Origin: an uncultured Oscillospiraceae bacterium
GTDB lineage: Bacteria > Bacillota > Clostridia > Oscillospirales > Acutalibacteraceae
Assembly: GCA_900556765.1 (NCBI GenBank)
Contig: USQH01000040.1
Location: forward strand, 1 to 11,138
Length of the DNA: 11,138 nucleotides
Reading direction: 5' to 3'
Every line of letters starts with the position of its first letter. Position 1 is the first letter of the stretch. The position numbers were made by a program, and so were the translations under genes. The notes under the pieces were generated by a model, which saw nothing but the letters and a program-made list of their open reading frames with translations, ran no database searches and had not been told where the DNA came from. Below, piece by piece: positions 1 through 7,900 of this stretch.

Positions 1-132
1 TTAACTTAAATTACTGATAAAGAGAACGAGTTTTACAATAAAAAATTTACTGAAAAAATAGCATATTATTTTGGAAAATATTATAAATTTGTTGGAAAAA
101 GAAACAATAAAAAAGATATTTAAGCAAAATAT

Positions 133-149
133 TACAATTTTAAATTGTA
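133..149. repeat. Perfect 8-bp inverted repeat with 1-bp centre
   Basis: The arms TACAATTT (133-140) and AAATTGTA (142-149) are exact reverse complements around a single T. It could be an operator half-site pair or a cruciform-prone AT dyad. In such AT-rich DNA a chance dyad is also plausible, and no gene start is nearby. Confidence 0.35.
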
Positions 150-290
150 CATGTGAATAAAAAAATGTTATTGTTATGTCGGAAATTAACGTGAATTGTC
201 ATATGTTTTAGATATTATGACGTATTAAGGCAAATTAACATATTAGAATTTATATATTATTGATTGAGACTAAGGGTATCAAAAAAATGC

Positions 291-316
291 GCAATAGCAA
301 AAAATTGCTTTTGTTT
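291..316 (+). terminator. Possible weak intrinsic terminator of an upstream gene
   Basis: AGCAA (296-300) pairs with TTGCT (305-309) over an AAAA loop. After one T-T mismatch, CAA (292-294) pairs with TTG (311-313). A T-rich TTTGTTT run overlaps and follows the 3' arm. The stem is AT-rich and weak. It would fit as the end of a + strand gene lying left of the window, but no such gene is seen. Confidence 0.25.
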
Positions 317-390
317 GGCTTTGATTTGTCAATTTAGCAACTGCCTTTTTAATCAAACCTACAAAAGTAAATATGACCAGACTCAAGTTG

Positions 391-419
391 TTGAATTTTT
401 CTGAAAAATGATGTAAATT
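391..419 (+). promoter_or_regulatory. Candidate promoter of the AraC-type regulator gene
   Basis: TTGAAT (391-396, 4 of 6 to the -35 consensus) is followed after 17 bp by TAAATT (414-419, 4 of 6 to the -10 consensus). This would give a leader of about 50 nt before the start codon at 475. The spacer carries a small ATTTTT/AAAAAT dyad. AT-rich DNA throws up such matches often, so this is only a candidate. Confidence 0.25.
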
Positions 420-462
420 TTATATAGGTATCACTGTAGTGTAGCATGGATAGCTATACAAT

Positions 463-468
463 AGGAGG
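463..468 (+). promoter_or_regulatory. Ribosome binding site of the AraC-type regulator
   Basis: A perfect AGGAGG lies 6 nt before the ATG at 475. It fixes the start of the regulator gene and suggests efficient translation. Confidence 0.85.
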
Positions 469-474
469 AAAATT

Positions 475-1359
475 ATGAATACCGGGTACAGGGAAGGCAA
501 AATAACCCGAAACGGAAAAGAATGCCCTTTTGAAGCGTTTAAATACGAGCTTACCGAATGCGGTAAGATCGGTTGTTGGATGCATTTTCATTCGTATATT
601 GAATTGCTTTATGTTATAGACGGCAGTATGGATATTATGCTTAATGGGGTTCGCTACACCACAAAAAAAGGTGATCTGGTTGTAATCAATTCAAATGATG
701 CGCATAAAATAGTGTCGGCATCGGATTATTTATGTTATTCGGGAGTTAAATTTGAACCGTGGGTACTGCTGCCGTCAAATTGCGCACCGGAGGAAATAGA
801 TTATATTCTTCCATTCACGGTAAGTACCGAAAAAAATCCACACATTATTGCCGGATCGACTTTGTGCAACGACATGGGTGATATAATTGACAGAATTTAT
901 AATGAATGGCGCAGGGCAGAATACGGCTATATGTTTGCTATGCGATCTGATTTGCTGAGGGTATTTACGATGATCTGCCGTTTTTGGAATAAAAACAGTG
1001 ATCGACGTTTACCATCTGCATCATCGCAGTTGACCGCCAGAATAAAGTACGCGGTGGATATAATCGCAAATGATTTTATAAATGTTGATGAACACGATGT
1101 TGCAAATCGATGCAACATAAGTTATACATATTTTTCACGTTCGTTTAAATTGGTTATGGGAATGAGCTTCAAGGATTATGTAAACCTAATGAGGATCAAT
1201 AAGGCACAGGAAATGTTGGTGAATGATAACAAGACTGTTGTTGAGATAGCCGCGGAGCTTGGTTTTTCGTCGTCGAGCCATTTTATAAACACATTTCAAA
1301 AGTATAAGAGCATGACTCCGAATCAATTTAAAAAGGCGTTTACCGAGCGCGCGACGTAA
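475..1359 (+). CDS. AraC/XylS-family transcriptional regulator with N-terminal cupin sensor
   Basis: Cytoplasmic DNA-binding regulator of 294 residues, the usual length for the family. Residues about 20-95 form an AraC-type cupin: HFHSYIELLYVIDG with His37, His39 and Glu43, then KKGDLVVI and His77 in the NDAH motif. This is the domain that in relatives binds a sugar or other small ligand. Residues about 188-290 are the paired helix-turn-helix. The first recognition unit is near 206-228 (DVANRCNISYTYFSRSFK). The second is near 254-278 (IAAELGFSSSSHFINTFQKY), followed by the conserved MTPNQFKK end. The ATG at 475 is supported by AGGAGG 6 nt upstream. The gene is co-oriented with, and 222 bp ahead of, the first secreted-protein gene, so local control of that cluster is likely but inferred. 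Ligand and target sites are unknown. The family call is near certain; the regulon is not. Confidence 0.95.
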   Translation: MNTGYREGKITRNGKECPFEAFKYELTECGKIGCWMHFHSYIELLYVIDGSMDIMLNGVRYTTKKGDLVVINSNDAHKIVSASDYLCYSGVKFEPWVLLPSNCAPEEIDYILPFTVSTEKNPHIIAGSTLCNDMGDIIDRIYNEWRRAEYGYMFAMRSDLLRVFTMICRFWNKNSDRRLPSASSQLTARIKYAVDIIANDFINVDEHDVANRCNISYTYFSRSFKLVMGMSFKDYVNLMRINKAQEMLVNDNKTVVEIAAELGFSSSSHFINTFQKYKSMTPNQFKKAFTERAT

Positions 1360-1389
1360 GTGTGCAACATACAAGATATCGCTTTTTAG

Positions 1390-1437
1390 TTGGGAGGAGT
1401 CCCACGTGCTTAAGCGGGGAGATTTGTGTGCTCCCAA
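1390..1437 (+). other. Nested dyad in the leader between regulator and first secreted-protein gene
   Basis: TTGGGAG (1390-1396) is the reverse complement of CTCCCAA (1431-1437), an outer 7-bp stem. Inside it TCCC (1400-1403) can pair with GGGA (1417-1420), and the loop contains the overlapping palindromes CACGTG (1403-1408) and GCTTAAGC (1408-1415). There is no T-run after the 3' arm, so it is not an ordinary terminator of the regulator gene. It may be an operator region or a structured RNA leader. I could not match it to a known riboswitch class. Confidence 0.4.
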
Positions 1438-1447
1438 AAATAATCCG

Positions 1448-1465
1448 AACGGCAGGTTTGCCGTT
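1448..1465 (+). other. Perfect 7-bp hairpin with GGTT loop
   Basis: AACGGCA (1448-1454) and TGCCGTT (1459-1465) are exact complements around GGTT. The hairpin sits 10 nt after the nested dyad at 1390-1437 and is not followed by a T tract on the + strand. It may be part of a structured leader or a protein-binding dyad; function unknown. Confidence 0.45.
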
Positions 1466-1516
1466 GGCATAACATCAGTTCACTTAACGGTAAGGAAATG
1501 CGTCTTTTCTCAGCAG

Positions 1517-1548
1517 TTGACAGTTTCCGTCCGTAAGGCGAATATACT
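1517..1548 (+). promoter_or_regulatory. Candidate promoter of the first secreted-protein gene
   Basis: A perfect TTGACA -35 hexamer (1517-1522) is followed by TATACT (1543-1548, 5 of 6 to the -10 consensus). The spacer is 20 bp, longer than the preferred 17, which would fit a promoter needing an activator. Near-identical octamers CGGTAAGG (1488-1495) and CCGTAAGG (1531-1538) lie either side of the -35, 43 bp apart. These are possible regulator sites, as AraC proteins often bind direct repeats. All of this is inference from consensus matches. Confidence 0.4.
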
Positions 1549-1570
1549 CGAAACATGCAATAATAGATTA

Positions 1571-1576
1571 AGGAGG
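1571..1576 (+). promoter_or_regulatory. Ribosome binding site deciding between two adjacent ATG starts
   Basis: AGGAGG ends 5 nt before the ATG at 1582 and 8 nt before the second ATG at 1585. Spacing favours the second codon slightly. The difference is one methionine at the signal-peptide N-terminus and has no effect on the mature protein. Confidence 0.8.
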
Positions 1577-1581
1577 AAAGA

Positions 1582-4500
1582 ATGATGATAAAATCATCAT
1601 GGACAAGGTTCATCAGTGCGGTATGTGCGCTGTGCGTCGTGATCTCGATGTTTGCGTCGCTCGGCCTGACCGCGTCGGCTGCAACGGTTGACGAAGAACT
1701 GGCGAACCTTAAACAGACGCTGTTCAGTGATCTGTTCTCAAAAAATTACTCTAACAAAGAGATAATATCGATGGGCGGAGTAATTGAGGACTGGGTTCTG
1801 ACCAACTATGACAACGATAAGATCACGATTCAGGAAAACGGTCGTACCATCGTAACAAACTGCTACGATTTTAAAATGACCACTGCCTCCTGCTATGATC
1901 TGTCGGGCGGATTCTACATGGAGCTTGGCAGCTCTGCAATGTTCCATCAGACCGACAATCACCGAGGTGATCACGCTCATTACTTCAAGTTTGGTGATCT
2001 GAAGCTGGTAATGACCGATGACCACTCAGATGCTACCGCTTATTACAAGCTGTACAACGGCAGTACGCTCATAGCTTCTGCTTTGGCGAAAAAACTCAAC
2101 AACTTTAACGGTACTTACACACTCACCCTTGAGGACGGAAAGTTGACTGTGACCAACAGCAACTACGGTGGTACTGTTACATGGATACTTGCCGACGACG
2201 AGACAGAGGCGACTTCGGTCGACGTTTCAGATATAGACCTTTCATGTGTCAAGATTGAACTTTACAGACAGGGCCAGGTCGGATATTCATGGACTTCAAC
2301 CTATCCGTACTGGGGATTCAGACTTAACGCCGACTTCCCGTTTGACACTGTTGCCGAGTTTGGCAGCTACATCCGTTCGCTTAACGGCGATTCAATGGAT
2401 AAAGTAATCGTAGTAAAGCGCCTGTTTGACTACGCTTGCGAGAACGGCTCAGCCGAGCTTGCGGCGGCGCTTGAAACGTATCGTGCCGACATTATCGCAC
2501 TGACTCAGAGCAAATACGACGATCTCGACATACTTGTCGAGGGCAACGGCTCGCTTCTTGTTGACGGTGAACCTTACGATGGCGAGGCTATTGCATATTT
2601 CGGCGATTCGCACACCTTTACCGCTGTGGCTGATCCGCGCAGCAATTTTGTGAACTGGGTTGATGCCGACGGCAAAGTTCTTACTACGAACAAAGAATAT
2701 ACCGTAACAATCAGAAGCGGTGTGTATGCAAAGGCGGTTTTTGAGGATAAAATCTACGCCGACTGGAATTTCGTCGCCACAGAGGGCGGCTCAATCATGA
2801 TCAACGGCAAGGCGCTCAACGCAAGTGACGAGTTTGAGATCGGCACTATAGGAGAACTGACCGCAGTGCCCGATACCGATAACGGATACGTTTTTCTTTA
2901 TTGGGTCGATAAAAACGGCAACATCATTTCCTCCGGTAGTACATATTCGATCGTGTTCGGTAAAACCGACTACATAAAAGCGGTATTTTCGGACAATGAA
3001 GAAGATAAAATCAACTACGAGCTGTCAACTATCAAAAAGTCAGAGCTTGAGGGCTTTACTACCGATACATGGACTCCCGATACCGCAGGTGCGTTTACTT
3101 TCAACGACGCAGAAAAAACAGTCACTCTGACCGACCGCATGGAACACTGGCTTGAGACCAAAAACAGCTATGATCTTTCCAACGGTTTCACGATGAATTA
3201 TCACTCCGATTTTACATGGATCAACTTCTTCGGCGGTTCATCCGATTCGTATGTTAAAATCGGTGATTTGTACATTTATTACTCTGGAAACACCTCGTCA
3301 AATGCAGTGCTGAAGGTTGGAACATCGCCGAATAATATTATAGCGACTTATGATTCCGGCTACTATTTCACCGATCGTGAAAATTCTTTCTTCACCGGTG
3401 ACTGGCGCTTTGAAATGGAAAAGATAGGCGACACTCAGGTGTTCAAAATGTACAGCGCAAAGCTTGACGGTTATATTCCGTGGACTGTCAACGGCAGTAC
3501 GAGCACGTCGATCGATGTTACCGCGTTTGACTTCTCAAACGTAAAGGTAAAGCTGTTGAGAAGATGGCTCAGCGACAGCAGCAATCTGTACACTTCGGTA
3601 AGAACAGGTGCTTTCAGCAACTTTAAGCTTACCACAGATCTTCCCTTTAACACTGTTAACGATATCCAGCCATATATTAACGCTGTGGATATCAGAAACG
3701 ACCGGGCGGTAGCGCTTGCCAAGGAATATGTTGCTCTGCTCAACAACGGCTCAGACAAGCTGAAGGCTTCCTTTGATGCGAGCCGTCTTGACTGTGTAAA
3801 ATACAATATATCCGCAACCGCCGGCGGTGCAATTTATGCCGGTGATGCTGAATTCGTCAATGACTGCAATGTCAACCTGTTTAAAGCAGGTGCTGTCCTT
3901 AAGCTGACGGCTGTTGCCGACCAAGGCAGCAAATTTGAATACTGGGCGGACGTTGACGGAAACATAAAATCCACCGACAGCAGTATTTCGGTCTACTTGA
4001 CTGCTGACGGCACTACAGTGACCGCTGTGTTCACGCGCGGCTCGTCCGAAGCCGGCCAGACTGTCTCGGTATACTTCCGTAACCGTTCCGGCAGAAATGT
4101 TGCGACTATGAATATCGCCTACGGTGATCAGATCACGCTTCCCTCCGGTTCTGACAGCTACGGATACACCTTCTGCGGCTGGATAGTTAACGGAGAGATT
4201 AAGGCTCCGGGCGAAAAGGTCAATATTTACGCCGATGCAGTGATTTCCGCAAAATATATTAAGAATACCGACACCTATACGGTTACCGCAGTTGGTTCTA
4301 CCGTGGATGTTGATGGAATTTACAACTACAACGACCTTGTTACTGTCAGATTCGAGACCTATAATCTTGAGGCAGGCACTTTCTTCGGCGGCTGGATGGT
4401 AAACGGTAAGATCGTTAGCTGTGATACTGTTTACAGCTTCTATGTAGGCTCCGATGTGACTGTTTCCGCAGTAATATCCAACGAATATGCTAAAAAGAAC

Positions 4501-4848
4501 GCTCTTGTTGAGATCACCGATGCGTCACTTATTGCCGACGGCGCAAAAGCGACCTTCCTCATTAACCGCTATTTGCCGAGCGACTGCATTCTTATCGAGA
4601 GCGGTGCGATAATCACAAACGGTGATTTCACCACGCTGACTCTTGATGATGTAAACGGAACGACCGTCAGAAAGAGTGCTGCTCTCTCCGTCAACGGCTG
4701 CGGACAGTTCCGTCAGACGGTAGGCTCTGCAAGCGGCAAAACTCTTACGGTTACAGCTGCCGGATATTTGACATATGCAGATGCCGACGGAAACGTAAAT
4801 ACTGTTTATTCTACTCCTTTCTCACTCGTAATCAACGAGGCGAAATAA
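1582..4848 (+). CDS. Large secreted multidomain protein: two sandwich-helix modules, InlB B-repeat-like units, shared C-terminal domain
   Basis: Exported protein of 1088 residues with no catalytic motif that I recognise. Residues 1-33 are a Sec signal peptide with the site LTASA before Ala34. Residues about 35-252 form a beta-rich domain followed by a helical linker (253-312, starting FDTVAEFGSYI). Two B-repeat-like units follow at about 314-390 and 394-471, each with an FxxWxDxxG core and an AVF end. A second beta-rich domain plus linker (about 475-737, linker starting FNTVNDIQPYI) resembles the first. Three more repeat units follow: about 739-818; 825-893, of the Flg_new/Listeria-Bacteroides type (YGYTFCGWIVNG); and 898-968. 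Residues 974-1088 form a C-terminal domain shared with the next gene. There is no LPXTG, SLH or dockerin. It ends in tandem stops (TAA TAG), 57 bp before the next gene, so the two may be co-transcribed. Glycan binding or adhesion is the likely role by architecture, but this is inference. Confidence 0.9.
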   Translation: MMIKSSWTRFISAVCALCVVISMFASLGLTASAATVDEELANLKQTLFSDLFSKNYSNKEIISMGGVIEDWVLTNYDNDKITIQENGRTIVTNCYDFKMTTASCYDLSGGFYMELGSSAMFHQTDNHRGDHAHYFKFGDLKLVMTDDHSDATAYYKLYNGSTLIASALAKKLNNFNGTYTLTLEDGKLTVTNSNYGGTVTWILADDETEATSVDVSDIDLSCVKIELYRQGQVGYSWTSTYPYWGFRLNADFPFDTVAEFGSYIRSLNGDSMDKVIVVKRLFDYACENGSAELAAALETYRADIIALTQSKYDDLDILVEGNGSLLVDGEPYDGEAIAYFGDSHTFTAVADPRSNFVNWVDADGKVLTTNKEYTVTIRSGVYAKAVFEDKIYADWNFVATEGGSIMINGKALNASDEFEIGTIGELTAVPDTDNGYVFLYWVDKNGNIISSGSTYSIVFGKTDYIKAVFSDNEEDKINYELSTIKKSELEGFTTDTWTPDTAGAFTFNDAEKTVTLTDRMEHWLETKNSYDLSNGFTMNYHSDFTWINFFGGSSDSYVKIGDLYIYYSGNTSSNAVLKVGTSPNNIIATYDSGYYFTDRENSFFTGDWRFEMEKIGDTQVFKMYSAKLDGYIPWTVNGSTSTSIDVTAFDFSNVKVKLLRRWLSDSSNLYTSVRTGAFSNFKLTTDLPFNTVNDIQPYINAVDIRNDRAVALAKEYVALLNNGSDKLKASFDASRLDCVKYNISATAGGAIYAGDAEFVNDCNVNLFKAGAVLKLTAVADQGSKFEYWADVDGNIKSTDSSISVYLTADGTTVTAVFTRGSSEAGQTVSVYFRNRSGRNVATMNIAYGDQITLPSGSDSYGYTFCGWIVNGEIKAPGEKVNIYADAVISAKYIKNTDTYTVTAVGSTVDVDGIYNYNDLVTVRFETYNLEAGTFFGGWMVNGKIVSCDTVYSFYVGSDVTVSAVISNEYAKKNALVEITDASLIADGAKATFLINRYLPSDCILIESGAIITNGDFTTLTLDDVNGTTVRKSAALSVNGCGQFRQTVGSASGKTLTVTAAGYLTYADADGNVNTVYSTPFSLVINEAK
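2521..2994 (+). repeat. First B-repeat-like pair in the 1088-residue secreted protein
   Basis: Two consecutive units of about 75 residues (protein residues 314-390 and 394-471) share the pattern GxGS/GGSIxxxG, then TAVxD, then FxxWVDxxGxxx, then AVF. This is the pattern of divergent InlB B-repeats, which form short beta-rich stalk units in surface proteins. The repeats are seen at protein level; the DNA copies have diverged. Confidence 0.75.
3796..4485 (+). repeat. Second B-repeat-like array in the 1088-residue secreted protein
   Basis: Three units (protein residues about 739-818, 825-893 and 898-968). The middle one is closer to the Flg_new type, with VYFRNRSG, a GDQITLP turn and GWIVNG. 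The same order of unit types occurs at the end of the following gene, so the three-unit stalk plus C-terminal domain appears to be inherited as one block. Confidence 0.7.
4501..4845 (+). other. Region encoding C-terminal domain shared with the downstream hydrolase (copy 1)
   Basis: Protein residues 974-1088. Aligned by eye with residues 1092-1205 of the next protein, it shares TDxxxIAxGxKATFL, SGxI/V, GQxR, TVxxxxY(L/V)TYxDxxG and a (V/I)YSxP end. The domain is beta-rich with no anchor motif. I do not know a name for it. Attachment or secretion-related function is only a possibility. Confidence 0.65.
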
Positions 4849-4851
4849 TAG

Positions 4852-4885
4852 TTGTCTTTGTGTTTTATAATAAAAATTTACACAA
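4852..4885 (+). promoter_or_regulatory. Perfect -10 hexamer within an inverted repeat in the 57-bp spacer
   Basis: TATAAT (4866-4871) matches the -10 consensus exactly and lies between the inverted arms TTGTGT (4858-4863) and ACACAA (4880-4885). No good -35 sits 16-18 bp upstream; TTGTCT (4852-4857) is only 8 bp away. It may be a weak or regulated internal promoter for the hydrolase gene, or chance in an AT-rich spacer. Confidence 0.3.
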
Positions 4886-4890
4886 CGGAA

Positions 4891-4896
4891 AGAGGA
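4891..4896 (+). promoter_or_regulatory. Ribosome binding site of the secreted SGNH hydrolase gene
   Basis: AGAGGA lies 9 nt before the ATG at 4906. A second in-frame ATG at 4912 has a longer, less suitable spacing of 15 nt, so 4906 is preferred. Confidence 0.65.
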
Positions 4897-4905
4897 ATGT
4901 GAATC

Positions 4906-7900
4906 ATGAAAATGAGCAAAAGGATTCTCAGCATGGCACTTGCGATATGCATGATCGCAACTATGTTTACCATGCTCGGCACGGCTCTTACGGCATCGGC
5001 TGAAAACGATGCATACGACTCCGGAAATATGCCGAAAGCATTTTTTGAGAAGTCGTACTGGGGCGTTGGTGATGATTCAGTAGCAGTTTATAAGCTGGCT
5101 GACGGATCACTGCGATTCAACAACAACATAGCGCACGATTTCGGCAGCTATGTAAATGACGGCTTTGAGACCATGTTCAAGGCCGTAGGCGGATTTGAAA
5201 TTTATCTGCGTTCCAATGAAGCTCAGGATGAGGGCTATGTTTTCGGTATTTCAGCACCGAATAATATGCACAGGGGCGCTACCGGCTATTCGTGGTACAT
5301 TCGAGACCGCGCAAGCGGCAAAGCAATGTCCGGCGACTGGCTTGCCGTTTCGGGCGCGCAGATCAACGGCTGGAACTACGGCAAATGGTGCAAGCTGGGC
5401 GTCAAATTTATCGATACCGACGAAAGCACCGAGCTGCAGATCTCAATCAACGGCGTACCGATCGCTTTCGGCGCCAATTTCAGCCATTCGGACAGATATG
5501 CTTTCCATAACGGCAACCTTGTCGATTATAAGCCTATCAGCCGTGAAAACTCGTACATCGTTCTCCGTCCCTACTTCAATGGCGGATTTGAATCGTCTCC
5601 GAACAGAAACACCGTGTTCTATTTTGCTTCGGTTGACGACGCTGACAAGGTAGATACCGGCGTTACGCGTATTGCAATGGTCGGTGACTCGATCACACAG
5701 GGCGTAGGCGCGACCGGTGACAAGACCTGCTATGTTGCCATGCTTCAGAAAAAGCTCGGTAACAGATTTGACCTTTTCAACTGCGGCGCATCCGCTAACA
5801 CTGCAATGACAAATACATTCCAAACATATACCGGTCAGGTAATTTACTTTGCAGGACTGCTGTTTGACGCTGATTATGTCGTTTATGCGCTTGGCTCCAA
5901 CGACGGTCAGGAAGCTTACTGGGATAAATACCGCTATTACGGTTATTCCGATAAGCAAAACAGCAACGCATGGCGCAATGTTACAGTAGAGAAAGACGAT
6001 AACGGCAATGTGATCGCATCAAAGAATTATGCCGACGACGGCACGACTCTAGTTTCAGAGGTTATAGTCAACGATGACGGCAGCCTCAAATACGGTATCG
6101 TCGATGCTTCCGGTACTTACCGTACATATGATCTGGTATGGGGCGACGTTCAGTTTAAGACACAGGTCAAAGAAATGATAAATATGTATCAGAACCCGAA
6201 CCAGTACAACAGCAACGCGCATGCGACTGTTCTGATTTCCTCCGCACTTGAGACATGGGCAGGCATAGCTGACACCTGGAACCGTCAGCAGGAAGTATGG
6301 CAGGCTCAAAAAGAAATAGCTCAGGATCTGGGCATCGGCTTTATTGATAACCGTACCGACTTCTTCTGCAACTATCAGGATGAGGATCCTGATGCCGACA
6401 ATTACTACCGTTTGGTTTCCGACGACGCACTGCATCCGAATGCTGCAGGTCATGCGATGCTTGCCGATCACGTTTACGATTATCTGGTCGCCAACTATTC
6501 CGACGGTCTGTTCAGAGACTTCACCACAACCAAGTCGGCTCCCGACTATACACCCGAACTCAGAGATGTTAAGGCATCCGCGCTCAACGGCGGTGCGGCA
6601 ACTCCCATTTCAGGCAAATATTTCGCACGCGGCGGAATTGAAGTCAACAATGCGGCTACTACTGTAACCGGCAGATCTGCTTCCATTGCTACCTACAACT
6701 CTTTTGATCTCGGATACAATTTCAACGCCGGTGCTTTCATGTATATTGAACGCGCAGGCGGCGAGTGCATGGGATTCATTCACGACGGTACCACTCCGCT
6801 TAACGAATGTGCCGACAAGTCGCCGTTTGTTTCCTACGGATTCGGTAATCTTGAACTTAGAGTATGGAGATACTGGCGCAGCAAAAGCTATAACGCCGTA
6901 GATTACGTTTTCGGCGTATTTTATAACAATAAACGAATCGGTGACTACTCCTATGTTCAGAGCGACATGACCTGCGGCTTTAACAGATCGGTCAGCGAGT
7001 ATTTCGACTTTAGTTACAACGAGGGTAATTTCAGTGTTGATCTGAGATATGCTACCGATACAACGAGCAAGGAAAAAGTACTTGCCCGTGATACTGTAAA
7101 TATAATCAATCTTACTGAGGCTGATTTTGCCGCTGTCGGTTACGATATCCCCCTCGTAAACGATGTGAAATATTACGCATATACAAACTCGACACATTAC
7201 AATACCACCTTCGCAGAGATGCAGCTTGCCGCTGTTACCGTACCGAACGATAACTATATTATCACTGCTACTGCGGGCGGCAAAATCATGAGAGACGGCG
7301 CTGAATTTGATAACACCGCTGTTTACAACAACGGCGATCAGATGGTTCTTACCGCAGTTCCCACCGATGCCGACTACTACCGCTTTAACCGCTGGGTAGA
7401 CGGCGAAGGCAATACCCTTTCAACCGATGCAACATACATCTTCAATTTGCGCAGCAACACCGTTGTTACCGCTGTGTTTGACGAAATTTATCATTCCGAT
7501 TATTCCATCACCGTAGTAGGCAACGGTTCGTACACTATTGACGGCGCAGCTCCGGTTTCGGGCAAACTGTATGAGATCGGTACTACACATACCGTAGTTG
7601 CAAAACCGGATTACAGAAACCTGTTTGTAAGCTGGACCGACGGCGAGGGCAATGTTCTCTCTACCACGGAAGACTATACCTTCAAATTCGGTGAAACGAC
7701 CACACTTATTGCAAACTTCCGCAACGTAGTTACCGTAACCTTCACCAACCGCACCAATGCAGCTGTGAGCAGCATTGACATAGGTAACGGCGACGAGATC
7801 ACACTGCCGGCATATCCCGATTGCTTCGGATACACCGGTATCGGATGGAACGTAAACGGAACGGTTATGGCTGCCGGTGACAAGCTGGTCATTACCGAAA

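Larger units (their letters stand above)
1..474. other. AT-rich intergenic region upstream of the AraC-type regulator gene
   Basis: No credible gene is visible on either strand. The stretch is strongly AT-rich compared with the genes downstream and is full of stop codons. It contains an 8+1+8 inverted repeat (133-149), a weak hairpin followed by a T-rich stretch (291-316), a candidate sigma-A-like promoter (391-419) and the ribosome binding site of the regulator gene. The end of the gene to the left lies outside the window. Confidence 0.8.

Noticed and set aside
1390..1437. Intrinsic terminator of the AraC-type gene
   Set aside because: The 3' arm is followed by an A-rich rather than a T-rich stretch on the coding strand.
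1390..1465. Known riboswitch (for example c-di-GMP type) in the leader
   Set aside because: The hairpin AACGGCA-GGTT-TGCCGTT is superficially suggestive, but the conserved core bases of the classes I know are absent.
5443..5958. Open frame of 171 codons on the minus strand inside the hydrolase gene
   Set aside because: It lies wholly opposite the SGNH-coding frame, has no ribosome binding site or recognisable domain, and is explained by the codon bias of the + strand gene.
6610..7197. Open frame of 195 codons on the minus strand inside the hydrolase gene
   Set aside because: Shadow of the + strand coding frame. The predicted protein is low-complexity in hydrophobic residues and shows no family features.
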